DNA of 64,000 nucleotides from Halomonas halmophila. Lineage in GTDB: Bacteria; Pseudomonadota; Gammaproteobacteria; Pseudomonadales; Halomonadaceae. Below, piece after piece: positions 56,951-64,000 of this stretch (position 1 is its first letter; every line of letters starts with the position of its first letter). The stretch is from contig NZ_BJOC01000019.1 in assembly GCF_006540005.1 (NCBI RefSeq), forward strand, positions 62,001 through 126,000. The letters run 5' to 3'. Made by a program: the position numbers and the translations under genes. Under the pieces are notes generated by a model, which was not told the origin of the DNA, ran no database searches, and saw only the letters and a program-made list of their open reading frames with translations.

Positions 56951-56985
56951 TCCTTTTTGGAAGAGGGGTGAGGGAACCCTCCTGG
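56951..56985 (-). promoter_or_regulatory. Probable preQ1-I riboswitch in the yhhQ leader
   Basis: On the minus strand a 5-7 bp stem (AGGAGGG at 56983-56977 with CCCTCTT at 56967-56961) closes a 9-nt loop beginning TTCCC. An A-rich tail then ends in AAAAAGGA (56958-56951). The loop UCC can pair with the tail GGA to form the H-type pseudoknot of preQ1-I elements, and that tail is the ribosome site of yhhQ. A TATAAT box (minus strand, 57023-57018) lies upstream. The gene function matches the ligand. Confidence 0.6.
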
Positions 56986-57305
56986 CAAATGAAAGCAGGA
57001 GCAAAAGCAAGGGAAGCATTATACGCATCTGACGTCGTCAGGCCAGAGCGCCAGGCGTCCGTCCAGGCCCCATCGCTCTGACGCAGAAACAGATTGGTAC
57101 GTATAGAGACTAGCAGTTTGCTCATCACCACATTAGACAAGCGTTGATTCGCTAGTCCTTAAAAGAATGAGCTACAATAACCCAAAGCCTAATGAAGATC
57201 GCCGTGATCAGGCCGACCAAGATGAGCCAGCCTGTCATCACACACAGACCCGGTGACCAGCGAGGGATGGCGTGGCATTGGGCTCGCTAGGTATGGGAGC
57301 AAGAC

Positions 57306-57626
57306 ATGACCAACTCTCAGCGCCAGGCCAAGCGCCTATTGATCGATAGAGGCGATGAGGAAGTCGGAGAGGCCAGCGCCCTTCTCAAGGCGATGGCCAA
57401 CGATAACCGTTTGCGCATCCTGTGCTTGCTGGCAGAGGGAGAGCTCTCAGTCACAGAACTGAATCAGCAGCTCGTGCTCAGCCAGTCGGCACTCTCGCAG
57501 CATCTTGCCATCCTGCGTCGCGCTCAGCTCGTGGCGACCCGACGCGCCTCCCAGACGATCTACTATTCGCTGGAAGGTGACCGAGCCAGGACCCTCATCA
57601 CCACACTCGACCGCCTGAGCGAGTGA
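57306..57626 (+). CDS. ArsR-family transcriptional regulator
   Basis: A 106-aa winged-helix repressor. The DNA-binding helices are in ALLKAMANDNRLRILCLLAEGELSVTELNQQLVLSQSALSQHLAILRRAQLV, followed by the wing RRASQTIYYSL. Only one Cys is present and no CxC metal motif, so it may sense redox state or act without metal, like BigR or SdpR-type members. GGGAGC precedes the ATG. Its target is not apparent; sohB converges with it and yhhQ is divergent. Confidence 0.92.
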   Translation: MTNSQRQAKRLLIDRGDEEVGEASALLKAMANDNRLRILCLLAEGELSVTELNQQLVLSQSALSQHLAILRRAQLVATRRASQTIYYSLEGDRARTLITTLDRLSE

Positions 57627-57658
57627 CGCCCCTGCTGGAACAAGCCGGCGCGCCCGCT

Positions 57659-58699
57659 CTAGCGTTTCTGCCAGCGTGAGGCATCGAGCGCCTCCAGTCC
57701 ACGCTGTGCCGTGCGTTCGATGCCTCGCGACACCGAAAGCCCAAGACGCTCCATGACCCCCTGCGGCTGTTGCAGGCTGAGCGTGATCACTCTCGCTTCC
57801 TGCATGCGGTCGTCCAGATAGGCAGCGCTCGTGCCGATCTCGTCGATCAGGCCATTGTCCCTGGCCTGAGTGCCATACCAGGTCTCCCCCGTGGCCACTG
57901 CCTGCATGTCCAGCCGAGGGCGGCGCTCCGCGACATACTCTTTGAACAGGTCGTGAACCGTATCCAGTTCACCCAGGAACTTTTCCCTGCCCTCTTCGGT
58001 GTTTTCGCCAAATACCGTCAAGGTGCGCTTGTATTGACCGGCCGTGAGTACATCAACATCGATATCGTGCCGTTTCAGCAAGCGATGTACATTGGGCAAC
58101 TGCGCCACCACACCGATCGAGCCCAGCACCGCAAAGGGGGCAGCCCGCAGATGATCGGCACAACAGGCCATCATGTAGCCCCCGCTGGCGGCCACCTTGT
58201 CGACACAGACCGTGGTCTTCAGCCCGGCCTGGCGCAGGCGGTCCATTTCCGCCGCGGCATGGCCATAGGCATGCACCAGACCGCCCGCTGACTCCAGGCG
58301 AACCACCACTTCATCATCCTCGCCGGCCGCATCCAGTACCGCCGAGATTTCATCCGACAGCTTGCCCGTGGCACTGGCCTTCAGGTCGCCCTGAAAATCC
58401 AGCACCCAGACCGTGCTGCGACTGTCACCCGCCTTGTCGCTTTCCTTGTGGCGAGATTTGGCCGCGCGCCGGAAACGCTTGGCCAGTGCCTTGCGTTGCC
58501 CGGCATCGGTGGCAGCCAGGCGTAGACGTTGCTGACGGCGCTGGCGACGACGATTCAGCTCCTCCAGCCTGATCTGCGTCTTGTCTTCGCCACCCCCGGA
58601 ACGCGCCTTGACGGCTACCAGCAGGACCGCGGCGATACTCGCTGCCACGATCAGACACTGAGCCAGAAACATGCCGAGCTCACTTAGCCATTCCGTCAC
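57659..58699 (-). CDS. sohB: Signal peptide peptidase-like protease SohB
   Basis: A 346-aa inner-membrane serine protease of family S49. The start is GTG 58699, set by CAGGAG and by the protein opening VTEWLSELGMF. One helix (about residues 10-30), a charged helical segment, and the protease domain follow. The nucleophile Ser is in VAASGGYMMACCAD, and the catalytic Lys in AGQYKRTLTVFGENTEEGR. It is probably active in the periplasmic-side cleavage of membrane remnants or signal peptides. Confidence 0.94.
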   Translation of the reverse strand: MTEWLSELGMFLAQCLIVAASIAAVLLVAVKARSGGGEDKTQIRLEELNRRRQRRQQRLRLAATDAGQRKALAKRFRRAAKSRHKESDKAGDSRSTVWVLDFQGDLKASATGKLSDEISAVLDAAGEDDEVVVRLESAGGLVHAYGHAAAEMDRLRQAGLKTTVCVDKVAASGGYMMACCADHLRAAPFAVLGSIGVVAQLPNVHRLLKRHDIDVDVLTAGQYKRTLTVFGENTEEGREKFLGELDTVHDLFKEYVAERRPRLDMQAVATGETWYGTQARDNGLIDEIGTSAAYLDDRMQEARVITLSLQQPQGVMERLGLSVSRGIERTAQRGLEALDASRWQKR

Positions 58700-58852
58700 T
58701 GTATGACTCCTGTATATTGGTAAGTTGCACCTCGTCACAACCGGGCAGCAGCGTGACGCAAGGCTCACTTTCGCATGACCGACTTGATCAAAACGATCGT
58801 TTTAAATAGGCTGACGATACGCCATTCATCCTGACTCACAGGCTTCCAGACG

Positions 58853-59158
58853 ATGTCCACGTTCGACAAGTTGCATGTCCGCTTCGATCCCCAGGCAGCC
58901 GAAGGCATGCGCGAGATATTCCAGTTTCACTTCACCGATGCCGAGGATCATTACCTCAGGATCCATGATGGCGAGCTCGACATCGTCGCCGGAGAACATG
59001 ATGACCCATCCGTCAGTCTGAACCTCAGCACGGAAACCCTGAAAGGCATCATGTCCGGCGATATCAATGGCATGGCGGCTTACATGAGCGGCCGGCTGAA
59101 AGCCAGTGGCAATGTCATGCTGGCCACCCGATTGACCAGCCTGTTCCCCTCTCGCTGA
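58853..59158 (+). CDS. SCP2 sterol-carrier domain protein
   Basis: A 101-aa protein that is a single SCP2-like lipid-binding domain (residues 5-100), with IFQFHFTDAEDHYLRIHDGELDIVAGEHDDPSVSLNLSTETLKGIMSGDINGMAAYMSGRLKASGN. Such small proteins bind fatty acids or quinone-like lipids. The ribosome site is weak. It converges with nudC. The role is unknown beyond family. Confidence 0.9.
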   Translation: MSTFDKLHVRFDPQAAEGMREIFQFHFTDAEDHYLRIHDGELDIVAGEHDDPSVSLNLSTETLKGIMSGDINGMAAYMSGRLKASGNVMLATRLTSLFPSR

Positions 59159-59184
59159 TCAAATTGCTCAAGGCGGTGGGTCCA

Positions 59185-59958
59185 TCAGCGCCGGGCACCG
59201 ACCTGGGCCAGGTGGGCATCGATCAAGGCTCGCGAAATCGAATATGCCGGCGGCAGGTGTGGCAGTTGAGTCGGCGAGAACCAGGCCGCATCACTGATCT
59301 CGACACCATCGATGCGTATCCGCCGACTCGCCGCCTCGGCAAAGTAGCCCAGCATCAACGAATGCGGGAACGGCCAGGCCTGGCTGCGATAATAACGCAG
59401 GCGTCCCAGTGCCACTCCGACTTCTTCCGCCACCTCGCGCCGCACCGCCTCTTCGGCGGACTCGCCGGGCTCGATGAAGCCCGCTAGGGTCGAATAGCGC
59501 CCCGCCGGGAAGCGCGGACTGCGCGCCAGCAGCAGCGACTCGCCATGCGTTACCAGGGTGATGATACACGGCGAGATGCGTGGGTAATGGCGCTGACCGC
59601 ACTGCTCGCAGTGCATGGCAAACTCGTGATCCAGCCTGCCTGACGGTGCGCCACAACGCCCGCAGAAGCGATGGTTGCGCAGCCAGGCGGCCACCTGAAG
59701 TGCCGTCGACACCAGCGCAAACCAGTCACCCGGCAAGCGCACCAACCAATCCCGGCCATCCGGCCAGTCCTCCCCGGGAGTCTCCTCCAGGGAGAGCCCG
59801 ACGGGCTCCCCCTGCCACCAGCAGAGAGGCTGAACCGCGGCATGCCAGGGCGTCTCGGGCTGCAAGGGACCATCATTCACGCCGGGCGCGATGCGCCCCT
59901 GGGCCAGGCGAATCAGGCGACCGGATTGGGCGCGGTATGGCAGTTCCCGCTTGAGCAT
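59185..59958 (-). CDS. nudC: NADH pyrophosphatase / RNA NAD-decapping hydrolase NudC
   Basis: A 257-aa Nudix hydrolase cleaving NAD(H), and in E. coli the NAD cap of RNA. The four zinc cysteines lie in CGRCG and CEQCG (about residues 100-125). The Nudix box is GFIEPGESAEEAVRREVAEEVGV, and the NudC-specific SQAWPFPHSLM follows, with one change from SQPWPFP. I chose ATG 59958, which overlaps the dnaQ stop as TGATG. Confidence 0.95.
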   Translation of the reverse strand: MLKRELPYRAQSGRLIRLAQGRIAPGVNDGPLQPETPWHAAVQPLCWWQGEPVGLSLEETPGEDWPDGRDWLVRLPGDWFALVSTALQVAAWLRNHRFCGRCGAPSGRLDHEFAMHCEQCGQRHYPRISPCIITLVTHGESLLLARSPRFPAGRYSTLAGFIEPGESAEEAVRREVAEEVGVALGRLRYYRSQAWPFPHSLMLGYFAEAASRRIRIDGVEISDAAWFSPTQLPHLPPAYSISRALIDAHLAQVGARR

Positions 59959-60734
59959 CAGGCAGGGTCCTCTCCAACCGTGGCCCCCGGCCAGCCCTCG
60001 AGGTTGTCCCACTGGCACTGGCCGGCCGCATCGCGAATGCTGGCAAGCTTGTCATGATGCGCCTGCCATTCCGCTGCTTGCGGCTGTTGCACCCGCAGCT
60101 GGCCGCGTGACAGGGAAAGCCGACGCAGGTCCGGCCCCTCGGCACTGTCGGCCTCCTGGCGCTCGCTTTGCGTCTGCTGGGCATCCAGTGTCAGGGCGGT
60201 CTGGCCGCCGGTCATGCCCAGGTAGACATCCGCCAGGATCTCGGCATCGAGCAAGGCGCCGTGCAGGACCCGATGGCCGTTGTCGATATCGTAACGCTTA
60301 CACAAAGCGTCCAGGCTGTTGCGCTGGCCGGGGTGCTTGTCACGGGCCATGCGCAGGGTATCGAGAATCCTGCAATGTTCCGCCACCGGGCCGAGCCGAG
60401 GCTCGCTGCGTGCCTGGTTGAGCATCTTCAACTCATGGTCGATGAAGCCCACATCAAAGGGCGCATTATGAATCACCAGCTCGGCGCCCTGGATGAAGGC
60501 CCAGAACTCGTCGGCCACCTCGGCGAAGACCGGCTCGTCGGCGACCTTCTCGTTGGTGATGCCGTGGACATCGACCGCCTCGGCCTCGATATCCCGTTCG
60601 GGGTTGATGTACTGATGATAAGTGTTGCCGGTCAGGCGTCGGTTGACCATCTCGACGGCACCGATCTCGATCAGGCGGTGGCCCTCACGAGGATCGATGC
60701 CGGTCGTCTCGGTATCCAGGATAATCTGTCGCAT
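59958..60734 (-). CDS. dnaQ: DNA polymerase III epsilon subunit (proofreading exonuclease)
   Basis: A 258-aa DEDDh 3'-5' exonuclease. Exo I is LDTETTGID (D7 and E9), Exo II NAPFDVGFIDHEL, and Exo III has HRVLHGALLDAEILADVY with the His and final Asp. The C-terminal ~75 residues are Gln-rich and bind the polymerase alpha subunit. Upstream lies rnhA on the same strand, the frequent dnaQ-rnhA neighbourhood of gammaproteobacteria, here co-directional rather than divergent. Confidence 0.96.
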   Translation of the reverse strand: MRQIILDTETTGIDPREGHRLIEIGAVEMVNRRLTGNTYHQYINPERDIEAEAVDVHGITNEKVADEPVFAEVADEFWAFIQGAELVIHNAPFDVGFIDHELKMLNQARSEPRLGPVAEHCRILDTLRMARDKHPGQRNSLDALCKRYDIDNGHRVLHGALLDAEILADVYLGMTGGQTALTLDAQQTQSERQEADSAEGPDLRRLSLSRGQLRVQQPQAAEWQAHHDKLASIRDAAGQCQWDNLEGWPGATVGEDPA

Positions 60735-60776
60735 GAGCTAACTCGTCGTCGCTGATCGCTCCAGGCTGGAACGCTG

Positions 60777-61220
60777 TCAGGTGGTGGCGTTCATTTCATC
60801 GATGGCCTCGTTGGCCAGCGCATCGGCACGTTCATTGCCCGGATGGCCACTGTGCCCCTTGACCCAGTGCCACTCCACGTCGTGGCGCTGGGACTCTGCA
60901 TGCAGGTCACGCCACAACTCGGCATTCTTGACCGGCTTGCGCGAGGCCGTCTTCCAGTCGCGCTTGATCCAGCCATGAATCCATTCGGTAATCCCGCGAC
61001 GCAGGTAATCGGAATCGGTCCATAGGGCGACCCGGCACGGACGCTTCAGTGTACGCAGCGCCATGATGGCCGCCATCAACTCCATGCGATTATTGGTGGT
61101 ATGGGCCTCGGCGCCCTTGATGGCCTTTTCATGCTCGCCACTGACCAGCAGGGCGCCCCAGCCACCCGGCCCGGGATTGCCTCGGCATGCGCCATCGGTA
61201 TAGATGGTAACGTCACTCAA
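60777..61220 (-). CDS. rnhA: Ribonuclease HI
   Basis: A 147-aa enzyme degrading RNA in RNA-DNA hybrids. The catalytic acids are Asp in [16 protein letters not shown], Glu in [10 protein letters not shown], Asp in [12 protein letters not shown], and the late Asp in [11 protein letters not shown]. The basic protrusion ([18 protein letters not shown]) is present. The start overlaps the end of the methyltransferase gene by 4 nt. Confidence 0.97.
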   Translation of the reverse strand: MSDVTIYTDGACRGNPGPGGWGALLVSGEHEKAIKGAEAHTTNNRMELMAAIMALRTLKRPCRVALWTDSDYLRRGITEWIHGWIKRDWKTASRKPVKNAELWRDLHAESQRHDVEWHWVKGHSGHPGNERADALANEAIDEMNATT

Positions 61221-61984
61221 TCTGGTGCCCTTCTCGCAGATGATCCAAGCCGTGTGATGCCTCCCAGAGCCGGGCCGGCGACTGGCCGTTCGAAAGCCAG
61301 CCTGCCGCGCTGAGGCTGGATCAACTGAGAGCGACGGCGCGCATGAATCATGTAGGCGTCTCCCAGCGGCAGGTTATAGCGTCGCCCGAGTGTCTCGAGC
61401 ATGGCGTTGCGTCCCGGACCGCCCGGCATGCGGAAGCCGCAATAGTCTACCCGCTGCGCTTCGAAGTCGACAAACTCCAGCCAGTCGCTCAACTGCGCCG
61501 GGCTGCGCCAGCGCCCCCCACCATGGAAGTGTCGACGCCATTCCGGGCGCACTCGCGAACAGCCCGCCGTGCCATAGGGGCTCCAGCCGAACAGCACGAG
61601 ATGGCCATCATCCGCCGTCACCCTGGCCGCTTCCTGCAGCACATGGTGGGCACTCGGCAAAACCTCGAGGAGATGATGCACCACCACCAGATCCAGGCAG
61701 CCATCGGGCAAGGCCAACTGGTCGGGAGGACAGACCAGGGTCGACTTAGACTCGGCGAGTTCCGGCGTGGGAGACCAACGCAAGGCATGCTGCACCGGGC
61801 ACATATCCGTCAGCACAGGCGCCAGACTGAGCTCGAGGGCATGGGGACCGAACCAGCGTTCGCACAACGGGCCGATGCAGGCGCGTTCGGCAGCCCAGAT
61901 ACCCTGACCAGCCTGCCCTGCCCAGTATCGGCGTCCTTCTCGAGCCAGCCTGGCCAGTGCTATCGCATCCCGCGAATTTGACAT
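61217..61984 (-). CDS. Class I SAM-dependent methyltransferase
   Basis: A 255-aa predicted methyltransferase (Methyltransf_11 type). It keeps the acidic motif-II region [29 protein letters not shown] and the following [13 protein letters not shown] strand. The usual glycine-rich motif I is weak or absent. Proteins of this type stand between gloB and rnhA in many gammaproteobacteria, and the same order is seen here. I chose ATG 61984. Its substrate is unknown. Confidence 0.88.
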   Translation of the reverse strand: MSNSRDAIALARLAREGRRYWAGQAGQGIWAAERACIGPLCERWFGPHALELSLAPVLTDMCPVQHALRWSPTPELAESKSTLVCPPDQLALPDGCLDLVVVHHLLEVLPSAHHVLQEAARVTADDGHLVLFGWSPYGTAGCSRVRPEWRRHFHGGGRWRSPAQLSDWLEFVDFEAQRVDYCGFRMPGGPGRNAMLETLGRRYNLPLGDAYMIHARRRSQLIQPQRGRLAFERPVAGPALGGITRLGSSARRAPD

Positions 61985-62085
61985 GGTTCGCTCTTCTCTC
62001 CACAGTTTACACTTTTTGCGAATTGCCTCGAGACAAGATACTCCGGGACAGTCCGGACTCACAGAGGCGCGAGGAAACAGCATTC

Positions 62086-62853
62086 ATGTTGAGCGTTACC
62101 CCCATTCCAGCCATGAGCGACAACTATATCTGGCTGCTCCGCCAGGATACGAGTGACAGTGTCTGCGTTGTCGACCCCGGCGATGCAGCTACCGTCATCG
62201 AGTGGCTCGAGCGCGAAGGGCTCACGCTCGGCACCATACTGATCACGCATCATCATCCCGATCATACCGGTGGCCTCGCCGAGCTGATCAAGCGTTATTC
62301 GCCTCGCGTCATCGGTCCGCACAACCCGGCCATTTCAGGCATCGAAGAGCGGGTCGGAGACGGCGACGAGGTCCGTGTCATGGGACGCCTGTTCGAGGTC
62401 CTCGAGGTGCCCGGGCATACACTCGACCATATCGCGTTCTTTACCGCCGGCATACCACCCTTGCTGTTCTGTGGCGATGTGCTCTTCAGCGGTGGTTGTG
62501 GCCGACTCTTCGAGGGTAGCGCGGAGCAGATGCACCACTCCCTGACACGTCTGGCCCCATTGCCGGAAGATGCCCTGGTCTTCGCCGCCCACGAATATAC
62601 GCTGGCCAACCTGGAATTCGCCAAGGCGGCCGATCCCGACAACCGGGATATCCGCGAGGCCGAACAGGAGTGCCTGCGAGCCCGCGAGCTGGAACGCCCC
62701 ACCCTGCCCAGCACCATGGGCCGGGAACGCCGTATAAACCCCTTCCTGCGCTGCGGCGATCCCGCTATACGCAAGGCAGCAGCAGAACACGGGGCCACAG
62801 ATACCGACCTGGCGACATTCACGACGCTGCGTGCCTGGAAAGATGCCTTCTGA
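62086..62853 (+). CDS. gloB: Hydroxyacylglutathione hydrolase (glyoxalase II)
   Basis: A 255-aa binuclear zinc enzyme splitting S-lactoylglutathione to lactate and glutathione. The THHHPDHTGG motif, the HTLDHIAFF His, the bridging Asp in FCGDVLFSGGCGRLFEG and the late His in FAAHEYT are all present. AGGAAA precedes ATG 62086. It uses glutathione, linking it with Gor in the same window. It is divergent from the methyltransferase. Confidence 0.96.
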   Translation: MLSVTPIPAMSDNYIWLLRQDTSDSVCVVDPGDAATVIEWLEREGLTLGTILITHHHPDHTGGLAELIKRYSPRVIGPHNPAISGIEERVGDGDEVRVMGRLFEVLEVPGHTLDHIAFFTAGIPPLLFCGDVLFSGGCGRLFEGSAEQMHHSLTRLAPLPEDALVFAAHEYTLANLEFAKAADPDNRDIREAEQECLRARELERPTLPSTMGRERRINPFLRCGDPAIRKAAAEHGATDTDLATFTTLRAWKDAF

Positions 62854-62968
62854 GTTCGCGGCTGCCGGATCGTGCAACACCATGATCTTCCGCGAGCTTG
62901 ACTCATTGACCGCCGGACGATGGCTTGTCCGCCACACCACCAGGCCAAGGTGCCCAGGAGTTCACTGA

Positions 62969-64000
62969 ATGACCCATCATACACTGCGTCAGCGTTTGTA
63001 TGGATTTGCCGGTTCCTGTGCCTTGATGGGCGCCCTGTTACCCCCGATGGTCGAGGCGGCAAACCTGTCTGCCGGCCAGGACCCGTTTGCGGCCTCGCCT
63101 GCCCCCACTGAAAGCACTTCCAGCAGACGCTCGCCCGCCGACACCCACGCCTCGGGATTCTGGGGCGAACTGGCGCTCCATCCCGGTGATGCGTGGCAAC
63201 GTCTGCGCGCCAACTTTGCCTGGCAGGATCAGTGGCGTGCCGATGCCGGTCACGATCGCGTGCAATACTGGATCGATGAATACAGTTCGGGGCCTCGCAA
63301 CATTGCCGCAATCACCCGTCGCGCACGCCCCTGGCTGAGCTGGATCATCCAGCAGGTCGAGGCTCGCGGGCTGCCCGGCGAAATCGCTCTGGTCCCCTTC
63401 ATCGAGAGTTCCTTTGACCCTGAAGCGCGGAGCCATCGCGGTGCCTCGGGCCTGTGGCAGATCATGCCGCGCACCGGCGAAGCCCTGGGCTTGAGCCGCA
63501 ACCGCCATTGGGATGGCCGACTGGATGTCGTGCGCTCCACGCAAGCCGCCCTGGACTACATCGAGATGCAGGCCGATCAATGGTACGAGGGCAATATCGA
63601 GCTCTCGCTGGCCGCCTACAATGCCGGTGCCGGCACCGTCAATCAGGCACGCCGGGCAGCCCGTGCCCGCGGTCAGTCCGGGGATTACTGGGATCTGGAC
63701 CTGCCCTCTGAAACCATGGACTACGTGCCCAAATTGCTGGCCATTGCCGCCATCATTGCCGAGCCCGACCGATATGGCGTGACGCTGCCCGACATCCATG
63801 GTGGACCAGCCTTTGCCCGGGTCCCGGTAACGCGGCGCATCAGCCTGGACGAAGCGGCCAGCCTGGCGGATGTATCCCGTCAACGACTCGGCGAGCTCAA
63901 CACGGGCCTGCGTACCGGTATCGCACACCCGCATCAGGTCGAAGAGCTGCTGGTGCCTGCCGGCAAGGCCCAGCCCCTGCTTGCCGCTCTACGGACCCCG
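62969..64000 (+). CDS. mltD: Membrane-bound lytic murein transglycosylase D (partial)
   Basis: The first 344 codons, running off the right window edge. A signal peptide (about residues 1-30) and a polar linker lead to the SLT domain, with the catalytic Glu in LVPFIESSFDPEARS, then GASGLWQIMPRTGEALGL and SLAAYNAGAGTV. LysM repeats of MltD would lie in the missing C-terminal part; the start of such a region may be ARVPVTRRISLDEAASLADVS. CCAGGAG is 8 nt before ATG 62969. It cleaves peptidoglycan with formation of 1,6-anhydro-muramic ends. Confidence 0.93.
   Translation, partial: MTHHTLRQRLYGFAGSCALMGALLPPMVEAANLSAGQDPFAASPAPTESTSSRRSPADTHASGFWGELALHPGDAWQRLRANFAWQDQWRADAGHDRVQYWIDEYSSGPRNIAAITRRARPWLSWIIQQVEARGLPGEIALVPFIESSFDPEARSHRGASGLWQIMPRTGEALGLSRNRHWDGRLDVVRSTQAALDYIEMQADQWYEGNIELSLAAYNAGAGTVNQARRAARARGQSGDYWDLDLPSETMDYVPKLLAIAAIIAEPDRYGVTLPDIHGGPAFARVPVTRRISLDEAASLADVSRQRLGELNTGLRTGIAHPHQVEELLVPAGKAQPLLAALRTP

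Overview
The window is high-GC DNA from a moderately halophilic gammaproteobacterium, most likely Halomonas or a close relative in the Halomonadaceae. The strongest clue is the ectoine operon ectA-ectB-ectC at 5.7-8.1 kb, whose product lengths (192, 421 and 129 aa) and EctA sequence closely resemble what I recall of Halomonas elongata. The rest is mostly core chromosome: gor, metH, nfuA, pdxH, moaB/moeA, tusDCBE-yccA-serT, dnaQ-rnhA and gloB-mltD.

Layout. 0-3.1 kb: minus-strand dipeptide-type ABC importer (dppC partial, dppB, dppA). 3.3-5.4 kb: beta-carbonic anhydrase and glutathione reductase. 5.6-8.1 kb: ectoine synthesis. 8.2-13.1 kb: an AlkX/YcaQ-type glycosylase, then a lipoprotein protease / 7TM inactive transglutaminase / ATP-grasp ligase operon. 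13.2-14.5 kb: Zur-like regulator, hisI, yidD. 14.5-16.3 kb: hairpin cluster and a Fic protein. 16.3-20.0 kb: sufE, a tyrosine recombinase divergent from a KfrA-like coiled-coil protein, and nfuA. 20.3-31.9 kb: metH, MATE pump, assimilatory sulfite reductase with DUF934, smr, mgtC, arsC-wrbA-DUF2069, pdxH. 31.9-35.7 kb: a Pat-type lysine acetyltransferase divergent from a histone-deacetylase-family enzyme. 35.9-41.5 kb: XRE-cupin regulator, DUF1244, moaB, moeA, acpH, tusEBCD, yccA.

The accessory part starts at tRNA-Ser(UGA) (41746-41835). A 56-bp direct repeat made of the tRNA 3' end plus its terminator recurs at 46894-46949 and brackets about 5 kb: an HTH-ImmA/IrrE + DUF4411 module, a small ORF split by a decayed IS3-family element with a 5-bp target duplication, a YbjQ-family protein and a lipoprotein. 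There is no integrase. The bases just inside the left repeat and just outside the right repeat carry the same layout of two direct and one inverted 8-mer. This suggests that a second, older element continues to about 50 kb; that stretch holds a secreted repeat protein, a decayed IS21-family element and a 32-aa membrane peptide.

50.3-64 kb: GAF-EAL phosphodiesterase, Pmp3 and GlsB small membrane proteins, K+/H+ antiporter, orphan NMT1-like protein, YbfF esterase, YhhQ queuosine-precursor transporter behind a probable preQ1 riboswitch, ArsR regulator, SohB, SCP2, NudC, DnaQ, RnhA, methyltransferase, GloB and a 3'-truncated MltD. Functional themes are salt and osmotic adaptation (ect, the protease/7TM/ligase operon, antiporter, Pmp3), sulfur and thiol chemistry (Gor, sulfite reductase, TusBCDE, SufE, NfuA, GloB) and tRNA modification (Tus proteins, queuosine uptake).
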